In this document: piece after piece, positions 40,254 to 49,530 of the stretch
How positions within the stretch are numbered: position 1 is the stretch's first letter
How the letters are laid out: each line of letters starts with the position of its first letter
Origin: Lentimicrobiaceae bacterium
GTDB taxonomy: Bacteria; Bacteroidota; Bacteroidia; Bacteroidales; F082
NCBI GenBank assembly: GCA_015061295.1
Contig: SUWU01000007.1
Location: 1-64,000 of the forward strand
Direction: 5' to 3'
DNA: 64,000 nucleotides
Position numbers and translations under genes: made by a program
The notes under the pieces: model-generated
Seen by the model: the letters and a program-made list of their open reading frames with translations, nothing else
The model's database searches: none
What the model was told of the DNA's origin: nothing

Positions 40254-41600
40254 TTATTGATTATCATCATTGTTTTCTTTATTCTCTGTTACATATTCAA
40301 CACCCATCAACTCATCGATCGATGCTTTGTTAATCATAAATTGATATATCGCTTGACTCATCGTGAGTTGGGCTTGAGTAAGAGCCAACTGAGCATCGTT
40401 GAGTTCTACTAAAGTGGCTTTGCCAAGTTCATACATCTTCTCCGAAATATCATAGCTTTTTTGTGCCATCTCTAATGTGGCTTCTGCTGCTGTATATCTT
40501 TTTACACTTGTATTCATTTGGTTTTTGTAATTCTCTAATGCTATGTTTAAGTTACGTTCTGTGTCTTCGATGTTAAGCCTCAATATGTCTTGAGTCTTCT
40601 TGTACTGACGTATGTTGTTGCGTTTTGAGAAACCATCGAAGATTGGAATGTTAAGACTCAATGCTACTACAGAATAGGGATTCCAATTCATGTCGAAAGT
40701 GTTACCCATAGCGTTGTAATTGTACGCAAACTGAGCCGAAAGAGTAGGGATATATTGGAATTTGCTCATTTTTATTGTGCGTGATAACATCTCATCTTGA
40801 AGTTTTAATTGTAATAAATTGGTGTTGTTCTCGAAGCTGATGCTGTCAGATACAAGCATTGATGACAAAACCTCGTCCTCATAATCTGCAAGTCTTCCTT
40901 CGATGTCGATATTGGTGTTTAGATCTATGCCCATGATGGCTTTGAGTTGCCATATCGCTAACACAACAGAGTTCTCTGCATTGAAGACCTCAGGCTCGGC
41001 ATTATTTACATTGACTTTGGCTCTCAGATATTCAAACTCCGATGCTTTGCCTACTTTATATTTTTTCTCTGTGTCTTCAAAATTCTTCTGTGCGTTGTCG
41101 TAAACCTCTTTATAGACATTGTATGCTTCTTTGGCAAGAAGAACTGCATAAAACGATTGTTTAACTTGTGATACTAAAGATATTTTCGAAGAACGAGCTT
41201 GCTCTATGGCGAGTTCAACATCTAAAGCGGAAAGTTTCAAACTTTGCCATAATTGAGCGTTGACGAGTGGCATCGCTGCAGTAATACCAGCTGAGACATT
41301 GTTGTCGGTACCGACTTCAATCTCTAAAGGTTCTCCCATGCCCATGTCCATTACCATGACTTGTTTCTTTAAAGTCCTTTGATAGTTGCCTGTAGCACTG
41401 ATGTTTGGATACAATGCAGAATAGGCTCCTTTCTTAGCATAACCTGTCTTTTCGATGGTCATGTCGGCAATTTTTATCGTATTACTCTCCGATAAAGCGA
41501 TTTCTATCGCCTCGTCCAACGTAATTTTCTCCTGAGCATTCAAAAAAATGCTTCCTGATAAAAGTGCGATTAATAATAATAACTGTTTGAGTTTTAACAT
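40254..41600 (-). CDS. TolC-family outer membrane efflux channel
   Basis: A 448-residue outer membrane factor with signal peptide (cleaved after LNAQ). It shows the duplicated alpha-helical pattern of TolC: LDEAIEIALSESNTIKIADM in repeat 1 and ENYKNQMNTSVKRYTAAEAT in repeat 2, with strands such as YPNISATGNYQ and IPTLSAQFAYNYN. It forms the exit duct of the tripartite pump encoded downstream in the same operon. The start at 41600 gives the signal peptide directly; the ATG nine codons earlier adds a charged leader and is less likely. A 257-base AT-rich spacer separates it from trkH, and no clear -7 box was found for the operon. Confidence 0.92.
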   Translation of the reverse strand: MLKLKQLLLLIALLSGSIFLNAQEKITLDEAIEIALSESNTIKIADMTIEKTGYAKKGAYSALYPNISATGNYQRTLKKQVMVMDMGMGEPLEIEVGTDNNVSAGITAAMPLVNAQLWQSLKLSALDVELAIEQARSSKISLVSQVKQSFYAVLLAKEAYNVYKEVYDNAQKNFEDTEKKYKVGKASEFEYLRAKVNVNNAEPEVFNAENSVVLAIWQLKAIMGIDLNTNIDIEGRLADYEDEVLSSMLVSDSISFENNTNLLQLKLQDEMLSRTIKMSKFQYIPTLSAQFAYNYNAMGNTFDMNWNPYSVVALSLNIPIFDGFSKRNNIRQYKKTQDILRLNIEDTERNLNIALENYKNQMNTSVKRYTAAEATLEMAQKSYDISEKMYELGKATLVELNDAQLALTQAQLTMSQAIYQFMINKASIDELMGVEYVTENKENNDDNQ

Positions 41601-41627
41601 TTTGTGTTTATTTTTTTGTTGATTCAT

Positions 41628-41884
41628 AACTTATTCCTTCAATATGCAAAAAAACAAAATAATATCGAAAAAATCATCAAAATATTTCCTGTTTTTATGA
41701 TTTTTTTTTACGTAATTCAATGTTTGATTTATTTTATTCAATGAACTTGTAATTTGTTACAATTTTATCATAATTCTATTTGCAGATGATGATTAAAAAA
41801 AATAACACCGTTTTATCAAAAATTGTTTGTGACAACGTAAAAAATTGTACTTTTACCGCTGAAATTTTATGATGTTTTACATAT
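41628..41884. other. AT-rich divergent spacer between the RND operon and trkH
   Basis: 257 bases with no protein-like frame. A possible trkH promoter is TTTG at 41824-41827 followed after 18-19 bases by TACTTTTA near 41847-41854. The rest is AT-rich with T-runs and no convincing hairpin or operator. Confidence 0.4.
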
Positions 41885-43411
41885 ATGAGAGCAAGGATTA
41901 TAGGATTGTTTTTGTTGTTTGAGGCTTCTTTTATGTTGTTGGCTTCGTTGGTTGCCTTGTTTTATTACTACCGCTGCGGTGAAGGTGATGTTTTGGCATT
42001 AACAGTCTCAACCATAATAACGGCAATATCTGGTTTTATCATGATTTCTGCTGGAAGAAAAAAGTCTCACCTGAAGCATAATCCTGAAGATATAGAAAGC
42101 TTTGAGGTTAAAGATTCATTTTTTATCGTTACCATAACATGGATTATCTTTGCCATTTTTGGAATGTTGCCTTATCTCTTGAATGGCACTGTTGACAATG
42201 TGACAGATGCTTTCTTTGAAGCTATGTCGGGATTTACTACAACGGGAGCTACCTTGTTGAATAATATAGATGAACAGCCTCATGGTATTTTGTTTTGGAG
42301 AAGTGTGTCGCAGTGGTTGGGTGGTCTTGGTATAATTGTGTTGTTCCTTGCCATTATGCCTGCTTTAAACCGTAGCTCCAACAAAGTCATGATGTTCTCT
42401 GCCGAGATGTCTGGAATAGGTATAAAGAAACTTCATCCTAAGATGATGATGACGGCACGTAAACTGCTCGGTATATATGTCATATTCACTATTTTGTGCA
42501 GTTTTATGTATTGGTTAGGTCCAATGAATACATTCGATGCCATATGTCATGGATTGACAACGATGTCGAGTGGAGGCTTCAGCACGCATCAGGCAAGTAT
42601 CAGCTATTATAACTCTCCATATATTGAGTATGTGGCATCTTTCTTTATGTTTGCCTCAGGTATCAACTTCTCATTATATTATTTTTTATTTACAGGACAA
42701 GGTAAGTTGTTTAGGGAGAACGAGGAGCTACGATGGTATATCGGGGCTGTTATTCTTATGATAACGATAATGATGCTATTGTTTAACTTCGCTCCCCAGA
42801 TAGGAACGATGCTGACAAATGAGGAGTCGTATCCTGTTGGCTTTGAGAATAGATTTAGGACATCTCTTTTCCATGTGACATCTATCATTACCTCTACATG
42901 CTATCAAGCAAACAACTTCGACTACGATCAATGGGGTAGTCTTTTCCTTGTAATAACATTCATCATGATGGCGAGTGGCGCTTGTGCTGGTTCTACCAGC
43001 GGTGGTATTAAAATTATCAGAGAGGTGATTTCTATAAAGTCAATCAACAATATCTTCCGACATCTGCTTCACCCTAATGCCTTGTTTACAGTCAAAGTCT
43101 CTAATGAGGCTATTGACGATGATAGGACGAGAAGAGTCGTTAATTTCTTGATAATATTTTTCTTGCTTTATGTGTTGGGCGTGCTATTGTTTATTATAAG
43201 TGGAAGCCCCTTGCAAGAGAGCATGTTCAATTGTATCTCGGCACTCGGTAATAGTGGGCCAGGTTCAGGAAGCACAGGTCCTTCGGCATCGTTCTCAGAG
43301 ATGTCGGATATGGGAAAATGGACAATGTCGGTGCTTATGTTAGTTGGTCGTCTTGAGATATATACAGTATTGGTAACGTTTTTGAGATTGTTCGGTGGAA
43401 GGAAATATTAA
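41885..43411 (+). CDS. trkH: TrkH-family potassium uptake protein
   Basis: A 508-residue channel-like subunit with four M1-P-M2 repeats. The selectivity-filter loops can be seen: FTTTGATLL, MSSGGFSTH, TSTCYQAN and LGNSGPGSG. It moves K+ across the inner membrane with a cytosolic TrkA-type regulator, which is not in this window. The start MRARIIGLFLLFEASFMLLA is conserved. A LytS/LytTR pair follows after 87 bases with its own promoter, so joint transcription is not required. The gene is divergent from the RND operon. Confidence 0.93.
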   Translation: MRARIIGLFLLFEASFMLLASLVALFYYYRCGEGDVLALTVSTIITAISGFIMISAGRKKSHLKHNPEDIESFEVKDSFFIVTITWIIFAIFGMLPYLLNGTVDNVTDAFFEAMSGFTTTGATLLNNIDEQPHGILFWRSVSQWLGGLGIIVLFLAIMPALNRSSNKVMMFSAEMSGIGIKKLHPKMMMTARKLLGIYVIFTILCSFMYWLGPMNTFDAICHGLTTMSSGGFSTHQASISYYNSPYIEYVASFFMFASGINFSLYYFLFTGQGKLFRENEELRWYIGAVILMITIMMLLFNFAPQIGTMLTNEESYPVGFENRFRTSLFHVTSIITSTCYQANNFDYDQWGSLFLVITFIMMASGACAGSTSGGIKIIREVISIKSINNIFRHLLHPNALFTVKVSNEAIDDDRTRRVVNFLIIFFLLYVLGVLLFIISGSPLQESMFNCISALGNSGPGSGSTGPSASFSEMSDMGKWTMSVLMLVGRLEIYTVLVTFLRLFGGRKY

Positions 43412-43451
43412 TCTTTAGTGATAATTTCCTTTGATTTAGTGATTTTATTTC

Positions 43452-43479
43452 TTGAACATAACATGTTGTGTTATCTTTG
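43452..43479 (+). promoter_or_regulatory. Promoter of the LytS/LytTR operon
   Basis: TTG (43452-43454), 17 bases, then TATCTTTG (43472-43479). Expected transcript start is near 43485, so the in-frame TTG at 43490 is too early and ATG 43499 is preferred. Confidence 0.6.
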
Positions 43480-43498
43480 CCAAAACTGATTGACAGAA

Positions 43499-44575
43499 AT
43501 GAAAGATAGTGTTAAAACCTTTTTTGGAAGTAAAATTAGAGTCATCGCCGCATGGGTTGCGGTGTTCTTGTTTTTCTTTCTCTCGTTCTGGGCTGGATGG
43601 ACTGCATCTTTCGTTCATGCGCTGTTGCTTACAGCATGTCTTTTGCTGGCTAGTAATATAGAAACGAAGTATATTATAAAACTCTTGCAAAAAGGCAACA
43701 TCTTCTTGTTCTTTGTGATAAATGTCCTTTTCGTAATAATAATGGCATCAATCACAACATATATAGAATCGTTTATGTTGGTTATTATGAGCAAGCATAT
43801 CTCAATCAGTACACCTCAGTTAGATGGAGCTAAAGCTTTTATATTTCCTTTTCTTATCAGAATAGTTTTGTTTACGGCAACGGTGGCTATTTCAACTATT
43901 GCCGTTATGCAGAGAGCGGAAAAAGAGAGCCAAAGAATTAAGAATGAACTAAAAAGTGAGAAACTTGATATGGAGTTACGTTTCCTTAAATCACAAATGA
44001 CTCCTCATTTCCTTTTCAATGCCTTGAATAATATTTATTCGCTCGTTTATACAAAAGATGAGAATGCTCCCCAAAGCGTGCTTAAACTCTCTGATATGAT
44101 GCGTTATGTGATGGTGGATTGTCAGGTAGATGAGATTTCTTTGGACAAGGAGATGAAATACATCGATGCTTATATCGATTTTCAACAAATGGGTATGGAA
44201 AATAAGTCGAATGTTATTTTCGAGAAAAATATTAGAAACTATGATTTTAAGATACCTCCAATGATACTTCAACCCTTGGTGGAAAATAGTTTTAAGCATA
44301 GTCGCGTCGTTAATGATCCTGATGGATATGTTCATTTTTATCTGTTTCAAGAAAATAACAGCCTGCTTTTTACTGCAAAAAATTCAGTCAAAGGCGTGTC
44401 GTTATCTGTGGTCGATTCTAATAAAAAACAACAACAGGGTATTGGCTTGTCAAATGTTAAAAAAAGATTGGAATTGTATTACGGAAAGAACTATTCTTTT
44501 GATGTAAAACAGGAAGATGATAATTATATTGTAACAATAAAAATAGGAGATATAAATAATGAAAAGAAAGTATAA
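43499..44575 (+). CDS. LytS-type sensor histidine kinase
   Basis: A 358-residue kinase of the His_kinase (PF06580) type. Four membrane spans (about 12-140) are followed by a coiled linker (EKESQRIKNELKSEKLDMELRF is the start of the signalling helix). The phospho-accepting His is in QMTPHFLFNALNNIYSL (about 171), and the ATPase core has IPPMILQPLVENSFKH and GIGLSNVKKRL. It reads a membrane or envelope signal and phosphorylates the regulator encoded next. The ATG of that regulator overlaps its 3' end by 17 bases, so translation is coupled. The signal is unknown; proximity to trkH may be incidental. Confidence 0.9.
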   Translation: MKDSVKTFFGSKIRVIAAWVAVFLFFFLSFWAGWTASFVHALLLTACLLLASNIETKYIIKLLQKGNIFLFFVINVLFVIIMASITTYIESFMLVIMSKHISISTPQLDGAKAFIFPFLIRIVLFTATVAISTIAVMQRAEKESQRIKNELKSEKLDMELRFLKSQMTPHFLFNALNNIYSLVYTKDENAPQSVLKLSDMMRYVMVDCQVDEISLDKEMKYIDAYIDFQQMGMENKSNVIFEKNIRNYDFKIPPMILQPLVENSFKHSRVVNDPDGYVHFYLFQENNSLLFTAKNSVKGVSLSVVDSNKKQQQGIGLSNVKKRLELYYGKNYSFDVKQEDDNYIVTIKIGDINNEKKV

Positions 44576-45257
44576 TGTTTTAATTGTTGATGATGAGTTC
44601 CTCGCTAGAAAACTTTTGTCGGAATATGTCTCAAAAGTCGATTACCTTCAACTTATCGATACTTGTTCTGATGCTACTAAAGCGATGGAAGTTCTTCATA
44701 AGGAACAGATAGATATTCTCTTGCTCGACATTCAAATGCCAGATATCTCAGGTATGGAAATGCTAAAACTGATTGATAAAAAACCTTCTGTTATCCTTAC
44801 AACAGCATATTCTGAATATGCCGTAGATGCTTTCTCTCTTGGTGTTATCGATTATCTTCTTAAACCTTTCGACTATGCAAGATTTTTGCAAGCAATAAAT
44901 AAGGCTGTCAATATCAATACCTCTACTACTGTGGCTAATACGGATATGTCTAACGATTATCTGATGGTAAAGGCTGATTACAAATTGTATAAGGTGAACT
45001 ACGATGACTTGTTGTTTATTGAAGGTCAGCACGAATATGTCACTTTTCATACCAAAGCCAAGCGTATCACAGCATTATATTCCTTGAAAAATCTTGAAGA
45101 TACTCTTCCTAAGGATAGATTCGTGAGAGTCCATAAATCGTTCATCGTTTCAATAAAAAATATTGAAGATATTGATAAGACGAACGTCAGCGTTGCTGGA
45201 AGTAAGATACCTGTAGGCGCAAGTTATCGCGATGCTCTTATTGAGAGACTTTCGTAA
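44559..45257 (+). CDS. LytTR-family response regulator
   Basis: A 232-residue regulator. The receiver (about 1-120) has LIVDDEF and the phospho-acceptor Asp57 in LLLDIQMPDISGM; the switch Thr is in VILTTAYS and the Lys in LLKPFD. The LytTR DNA-binding domain (about 135-232) has YDDLLFIEGQHEYVTFHT and DRFVRVHKSFIVSIKNI. It pairs with the overlapping LytS-type kinase. Such systems often control envelope or transport genes. AGAGGATT octamers lie just after its stop. Confidence 0.92.
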   Translation: MKRKYNVLIVDDEFLARKLLSEYVSKVDYLQLIDTCSDATKAMEVLHKEQIDILLLDIQMPDISGMEMLKLIDKKPSVILTTAYSEYAVDAFSLGVIDYLLKPFDYARFLQAINKAVNINTSTTVANTDMSNDYLMVKADYKLYKVNYDDLLFIEGQHEYVTFHTKAKRITALYSLKNLEDTLPKDRFVRVHKSFIVSIKNIEDIDKTNVSVAGSKIPVGASYRDALIERLS

Positions 45258-45354
45258 AGGGTTAATGGAGTAGAGGATTAGAGGATTAGAGATGTTATTT
45301 AATATTCCCTTTATCCCTTTCATCCTTTCCTCACTTTACATCCTTTCCTCCTTT

Positions 45355-46620
45355 TCAAACCTCTAAAACATGAACCTTCTCTAAGGTGTTGCTCGATGGT
45401 CTTTGATATATCTTTAAATCGAACATTGAGACAACGGCAAATACATGGTCGAAGATATCGCTCTGGATATTTTCATATGAGATCCATTCTTTGTTTGAGC
45501 TGAAAGCATAAATCTGAATCGGGATGCCGTATTCTGTTGGAGCTAACTGTCTGACCATGAATGTCATGTTTTTGTTGATATAAGGACAATCATTTAGATA
45601 TTCATGAAGATATGCTCTGAAAATTCCAATGTTGGTCTGTCGTCTTCCATTTACTAAATTGGAAGTGTCTATGTTATTATGTTTGTTGTATTCTTTAATT
45701 TCATTTTCTTTGTCTTCAATATATTTTGAAACTAACTGAAATTTCTTGAAACGTTCTAACATCTCAGGCGTACAAAATTTGACGGTGTCAGCATCGATGA
45801 CAAAAGAACGAGCGATACGACGACCTCCAGAGTTCTCCATTCCTCTCCAGTTGGTAAAAGAATCAGAAATCAGTGTGTATGTTGGTATTGTTGTTATAGT
45901 CTTGTCCCAGTTCTGTACTTTTACTGTTGTTAAACCTATTTCTAAAACTTCACCATCAGCTTTGCTTTTCTCCATCACGATCCAATCGCCGATACGAAGC
46001 ATGTCGTTGAGTGTCAGCTGAAGTCCTCCAACAAAACCAAGTATTGGGTCTTTAAAGATTAACATTAAAACAGCTGATAATGTTCCTAATCCTATTAAGA
46101 TGCTGGATAGCTGTCGTTGTGTTAATATAGCTACGATGAGTAAGATACATACAATGTAGATGATGGCTTTCACCACTTGTACGAAACCTTTTATCGGTTT
46201 GCTTTTAGAGACTTCGTATGTATCGTAAATCTGACTTAATGTCGTTATTATGGCATCGAGGATACGACAATAAATAAAGACTTCATATACTTTTGTCAAT
46301 AAGATTATTATGTTATATATTGTAGGATAGTCAGGTATTGCCGATGATATATAGTTTCTGATAATATAAGCTGGTATCAAAAGACATAATCTTCGGAAGA
46401 TATTGTTGTTGATAATGAGATCGTCTCTTTTTGATTCACTTTTTTTAATGAATACAAACAAGGTCTTTTTTAAAATCAGATGTGCTATATAGAACAATGA
46501 TAATGCTATAGCGAATAAAATAATGGCACTGATTAGTTCTGACAGAATAACTGAGAACGATCCTGTTATTCCAAATTTCTCGAATAACTTTACTAAAAAT
46601 TCTATAAGTTTTGTAAACAT
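45355..46620 (-). CDS. MscS-family mechanosensitive ion channel
   Basis: A 421-residue channel of the longer MscM/YbdG-like type. There are about five spans in residues 1-200, with the pore helix before LIFKDPILGFVGGLQLTLND. The MscS beta domain follows (MLRIGDWIVMEKSKADGEVLEIGLTTVKVQNWD), with TIPTYTLISDSFTNWRGM and a cytoplasmic C-terminal domain. It opens under membrane tension to release solutes. It starts 4 bases after the diacylglycerol kinase gene and so is the last gene of an envelope-related operon. Confidence 0.9.
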   Translation of the reverse strand: MFTKLIEFLVKLFEKFGITGSFSVILSELISAIILFAIALSLFYIAHLILKKTLFVFIKKSESKRDDLIINNNIFRRLCLLIPAYIIRNYISSAIPDYPTIYNIIILLTKVYEVFIYCRILDAIITTLSQIYDTYEVSKSKPIKGFVQVVKAIIYIVCILLIVAILTQRQLSSILIGLGTLSAVLMLIFKDPILGFVGGLQLTLNDMLRIGDWIVMEKSKADGEVLEIGLTTVKVQNWDKTITTIPTYTLISDSFTNWRGMENSGGRRIARSFVIDADTVKFCTPEMLERFKKFQLVSKYIEDKENEIKEYNKHNNIDTSNLVNGRRQTNIGIFRAYLHEYLNDCPYINKNMTFMVRQLAPTEYGIPIQIYAFSSNKEWISYENIQSDIFDHVFAVVSMFDLKIYQRPSSNTLEKVHVLEV

Positions 46621-46624
46621 AATG

Positions 46625-47515
46625 TTATTGATTATTTGCTAATAATATGTTAAGACTTAATGGTTTAATCTCTACTGTTATGTCTTTGCTCATCGGTACT
46701 GCCTCTCCGTCGATGTTGGCTACTTCTTCATCCTTACGTATTACCTTTATTTTCTTAGCTTTATATATATCGATGAAATTACTCTTGTCGATTTGCTCTG
46801 CCAAGAAATATGTTGCCATTATTGGTATCTCTAAAATATTAGGCTTTTTGAACACGCAGACATCGAGGAAGCCGTCTTGAACGCTTGCTTTTGGTGATAT
46901 CTTGGCGTTATAACCAAATTGATTGGAATTGGCGAATGTCACGAAGAAAGGTGTACATTCTATCGTTGTTTTGTCATCTAAGATAAGAGTGTATTCTTTT
47001 TGTTTATAGTTGGGATATTTTTCTGTAATCAGTTTCGCATAGGTGATGAAGCCTCTGTGCTTGTCTTTTGCAAAATAATCGGCTATCAATGCGTCGAAGC
47101 CTATTCCTGCCAAGCTGATGAAAGGGATGTCGTTCATGACAGCAGTATCCATCTTATAGCATTTGCCGTTATTGATTATGTCTGCGATAAGTCGCTCTGC
47201 TTTGAAAGGAAGCCCGAGATGTCGAGCCAATCCGTTGCCAGAACCTAATGGAATTATAACGAGAACTTGTCGCTTGCCGATAAGACATTTTGCAATTTCA
47301 TTGATAGTGCCATCACCACCAACGGCTGCGATAAAATCATATTCATCGTCAATAGCCTTCATTGTCAATTCGGTAGCATGACCTGCATATTCTGTGAAAA
47401 CAATCTTATAATCGTATTGATTTTTGTCGATATGATTCTCAACAAGACTCGGAAAGCTATTTTTGTTGTGATGTCCAGAAATAGGATTTACTATAAATAT
47501 GATTTTGTGTTTCAT
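46625..47515 (-). CDS. Diacylglycerol/lipid kinase (YegS/DgkB family)
   Basis: A 296-residue lipid kinase. IIFIVNPISGHHNKNSF is the N-terminal motif, AAVGGDGTINEIAKCL (near 64) is the nucleotide-binding GGDGT loop, and IPLGSGNGLARHLG follows. The C-terminal domain has DVCVFKKPNILEIP and VANIDGEAVPMSKDITVEI. It phosphorylates diacylglycerol or a related lipid in the inner leaflet. Its ATG overlaps the stop of the upstream sulfatase-fold gene (ATGA), which indicates translational coupling. Since enzymes of that fold release diacylglycerol when they take head groups from phospholipids, the kinase may recycle the by-product. Confidence 0.9.
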   Translation of the reverse strand: MKHKIIFIVNPISGHHNKNSFPSLVENHIDKNQYDYKIVFTEYAGHATELTMKAIDDEYDFIAAVGGDGTINEIAKCLIGKRQVLVIIPLGSGNGLARHLGLPFKAERLIADIINNGKCYKMDTAVMNDIPFISLAGIGFDALIADYFAKDKHRGFITYAKLITEKYPNYKQKEYTLILDDKTTIECTPFFVTFANSNQFGYNAKISPKASVQDGFLDVCVFKKPNILEIPIMATYFLAEQIDKSNFIDIYKAKKIKVIRKDEEVANIDGEAVPMSKDITVEIKPLSLNILLANNQ

Positions 47516-49446
47516 TTTTCGATATATGTTTTATTTCGGTTCATTCTGTTGTTGTATTGCTGCAATCTCAATTTAAACTCTTTGTCTAAATCGCTCCAAT
47601 CATATAACTCGTTTTTTATTATATTGTTTGATAGATTTTCATCTTTGATGTCATATACTGCTTGTATATTGTTTCCATCACTTTGCATAAAGAATTTTCC
47701 ATCAGAATATTGATAAATATTGTTTAAAAAACTTGTATATGATGGCTTTTGAATACTGTCAAACAGATTTCGTCCGAAGCTGAAGACATCTTCATCAATG
47801 CCAAGGATACTCAATATAGAGATGTTAATATCTGTTTGTTGTGCAATTTCATCAACTCTTTCTTTCTTAATGATATTGGGCGAGTAGAACGCTATAGGAA
47901 TTTGGTAGGCTCCTTTGATGTTTCTATATTTATCGTAATGATGTTCTGAATTTCCATGATCGGAGACTATTACAAATATAGTGTTGTCAAACCATTCATA
48001 TTGAGTGATTTTTTTAAAGAATAACAACAAGGCATCATCAACGTATCTTATTGTCTTCTCAAAAGGAGTGTTGTTGGATAAATAGTCTGGCACTTTATAA
48101 TCATCGGGCAATGAATATGGTACGTGAGAAGAAAGTAGATATATTGTTGCTGCGAAAGGTTCTTCGTATTCATTTATTTTCTCGGCACTATATTGCAGAA
48201 ATGGCATGTCATAAATTCCCCATGTGCCGTCATAATCATTGTCGTTGTTGTATTCGTTTCTACCGTAATAGTCATCGAAACCATTTGATTTTGAAGTGGA
48301 ATAAAAATTCATTGAGCCATTGTTGCCTCCATGTAAGAAGGTAGTACTGTAACCATGTCTCTTGAGAACAGAGCCTAAGCCGTCTATTCTGTTGCTTGCA
48401 TATTTTGAGCTCGGATAGTCGGTTGACATTAGTGAAGGAATGCCTGTCATCAATGATGGCAACGACTCTATGGAACGACGACCGTTCGACATACCATCAA
48501 AGGTAAGGCTCTCCTTGAATAGAGAGTCGAGAAATGGAGTCAGACTTTGTTTGTATTCTGTGTTATAGTATCCGATCATTTCTTGTCCAATACCTTCTAA
48601 TATTATCAAAACAACATTATATCCTTCAGCCTCGCCATAGATAAATCTATTGTTATTTAAATCTTTATGAATAGGAGTGTATAGTTCTTCTATCTCTTCG
48701 TTATCGAAAAAGTCAATGTTATCAAGCGTTGCTGATGATGAACCATAGAAAATACTAAAAGGAGTGTTTATCACTAATGGCGCATATTTCGTTGTATAAT
48801 TGGTGGCTGTTACCATCGAGATAGGAATCAGTTGAAATCCTCCGCGTATGCCAATAACTGATAATGCTATAACAGCTACAAAGACAATAGATTGCTTGAT
48901 GTACCATACAAGATTAAATGCCGACACACTATCCTTGACTTTTGTCTTCTTCATTATCAATATTATGACAAAGAGTAATATGAAGAATAGCAAGAACATG
49001 TACCAAAATTGTGTTATAAAACTTATGATAAGACCACCTTGATTATCGTCGGTGCCTTTGAAAAATGTGAATAATTCTGAACACATTCTTTTGTCTAACC
49101 ATCTGAAATATATGACATCAATAAGATTTAAAGCTACTGCGACGGAGTTCGTTACTACAAAAATGATGTCAACGATTTTCTTGTATATCTTGTTAAATTT
49201 GTATCGTATTGGCAGGCAGTAGAGTATTATCAGTGGACTGTTGTAGATGATAAGTGTGTTAATGTCAAAACGTAATCCGTTGAAAAATAATTTATATAAT
49301 TCTGAAGAGCTTATGTCGGGGAAACTCTTTGTGTTGAAAAGATAAAGACACCAACGAGTTAATGCAAGTAATAATAGCATTGAAGATAGTCTTATGACAA
49401 GCATCTTCCATAATTCAATTTCTCTGTTTTTACAAACGCTCCCCAT
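47512..49446 (-). CDS. Sulfatase-fold membrane transferase (LTA synthase/phosphoethanolamine transferase-like)
   Basis: A 644-residue protein. Five N-terminal spans (about 20-220) are followed by a periplasmic alkaline-phosphatase-fold domain: VVLIILEGIGQEM (metal-binding acidic residue), SNGRRSIESLPSLMTGIPS with the probable nucleophile after RR, TFLHGGNNGSMNFY, and VIVSDHGNSEHHYDK near the end. Such enzymes move phosphoglycerol or phosphoethanolamine from phospholipid to a surface glycan or lipid A. The start at 49446 follows a -7 box (TAAATTTG, 49465-49458); an ATG at 49515 is upstream of it. It is first in the operon with the lipid kinase and MscS channel. Substrate not known. Confidence 0.85.
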   Translation of the reverse strand: MGSVCKNREIELWKMLVIRLSSMLLLLALTRWCLYLFNTKSFPDISSSELYKLFFNGLRFDINTLIIYNSPLIILYCLPIRYKFNKIYKKIVDIIFVVTNSVAVALNLIDVIYFRWLDKRMCSELFTFFKGTDDNQGGLIISFITQFWYMFLLFFILLFVIILIMKKTKVKDSVSAFNLVWYIKQSIVFVAVIALSVIGIRGGFQLIPISMVTATNYTTKYAPLVINTPFSIFYGSSSATLDNIDFFDNEEIEELYTPIHKDLNNNRFIYGEAEGYNVVLIILEGIGQEMIGYYNTEYKQSLTPFLDSLFKESLTFDGMSNGRRSIESLPSLMTGIPSLMSTDYPSSKYASNRIDGLGSVLKRHGYSTTFLHGGNNGSMNFYSTSKSNGFDDYYGRNEYNNDNDYDGTWGIYDMPFLQYSAEKINEYEEPFAATIYLLSSHVPYSLPDDYKVPDYLSNNTPFEKTIRYVDDALLLFFKKITQYEWFDNTIFVIVSDHGNSEHHYDKYRNIKGAYQIPIAFYSPNIIKKERVDEIAQQTDINISILSILGIDEDVFSFGRNLFDSIQKPSYTSFLNNIYQYSDGKFFMQSDGNNIQAVYDIKDENLSNNIIKNELYDWSDLDKEFKLRLQQYNNRMNRNKTYIEK

Positions 49447-49457
49447 TTTATTTTTTT

Positions 49458-49465
49458 GCAAATTT
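49458..49465 (-). promoter_or_regulatory. -7 box for the transferase/lipid kinase/MscS operon
   Basis: TAAATTTG on the minus strand, 11 bases upstream of the ATG at 49446. Confidence 0.55.
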
Positions 49466-49530
49466 AATAAAAATATCCCTAATATTTGCCCTTTTTTGAT
49501 TAATTTTGAAATCAAAATTATTGTTGCTAT

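Noticed and set aside
43490-43498. TTG start for the LytS-type kinase
   Set aside because: It sits almost on the expected transcript start, and ATG follows three codons later.
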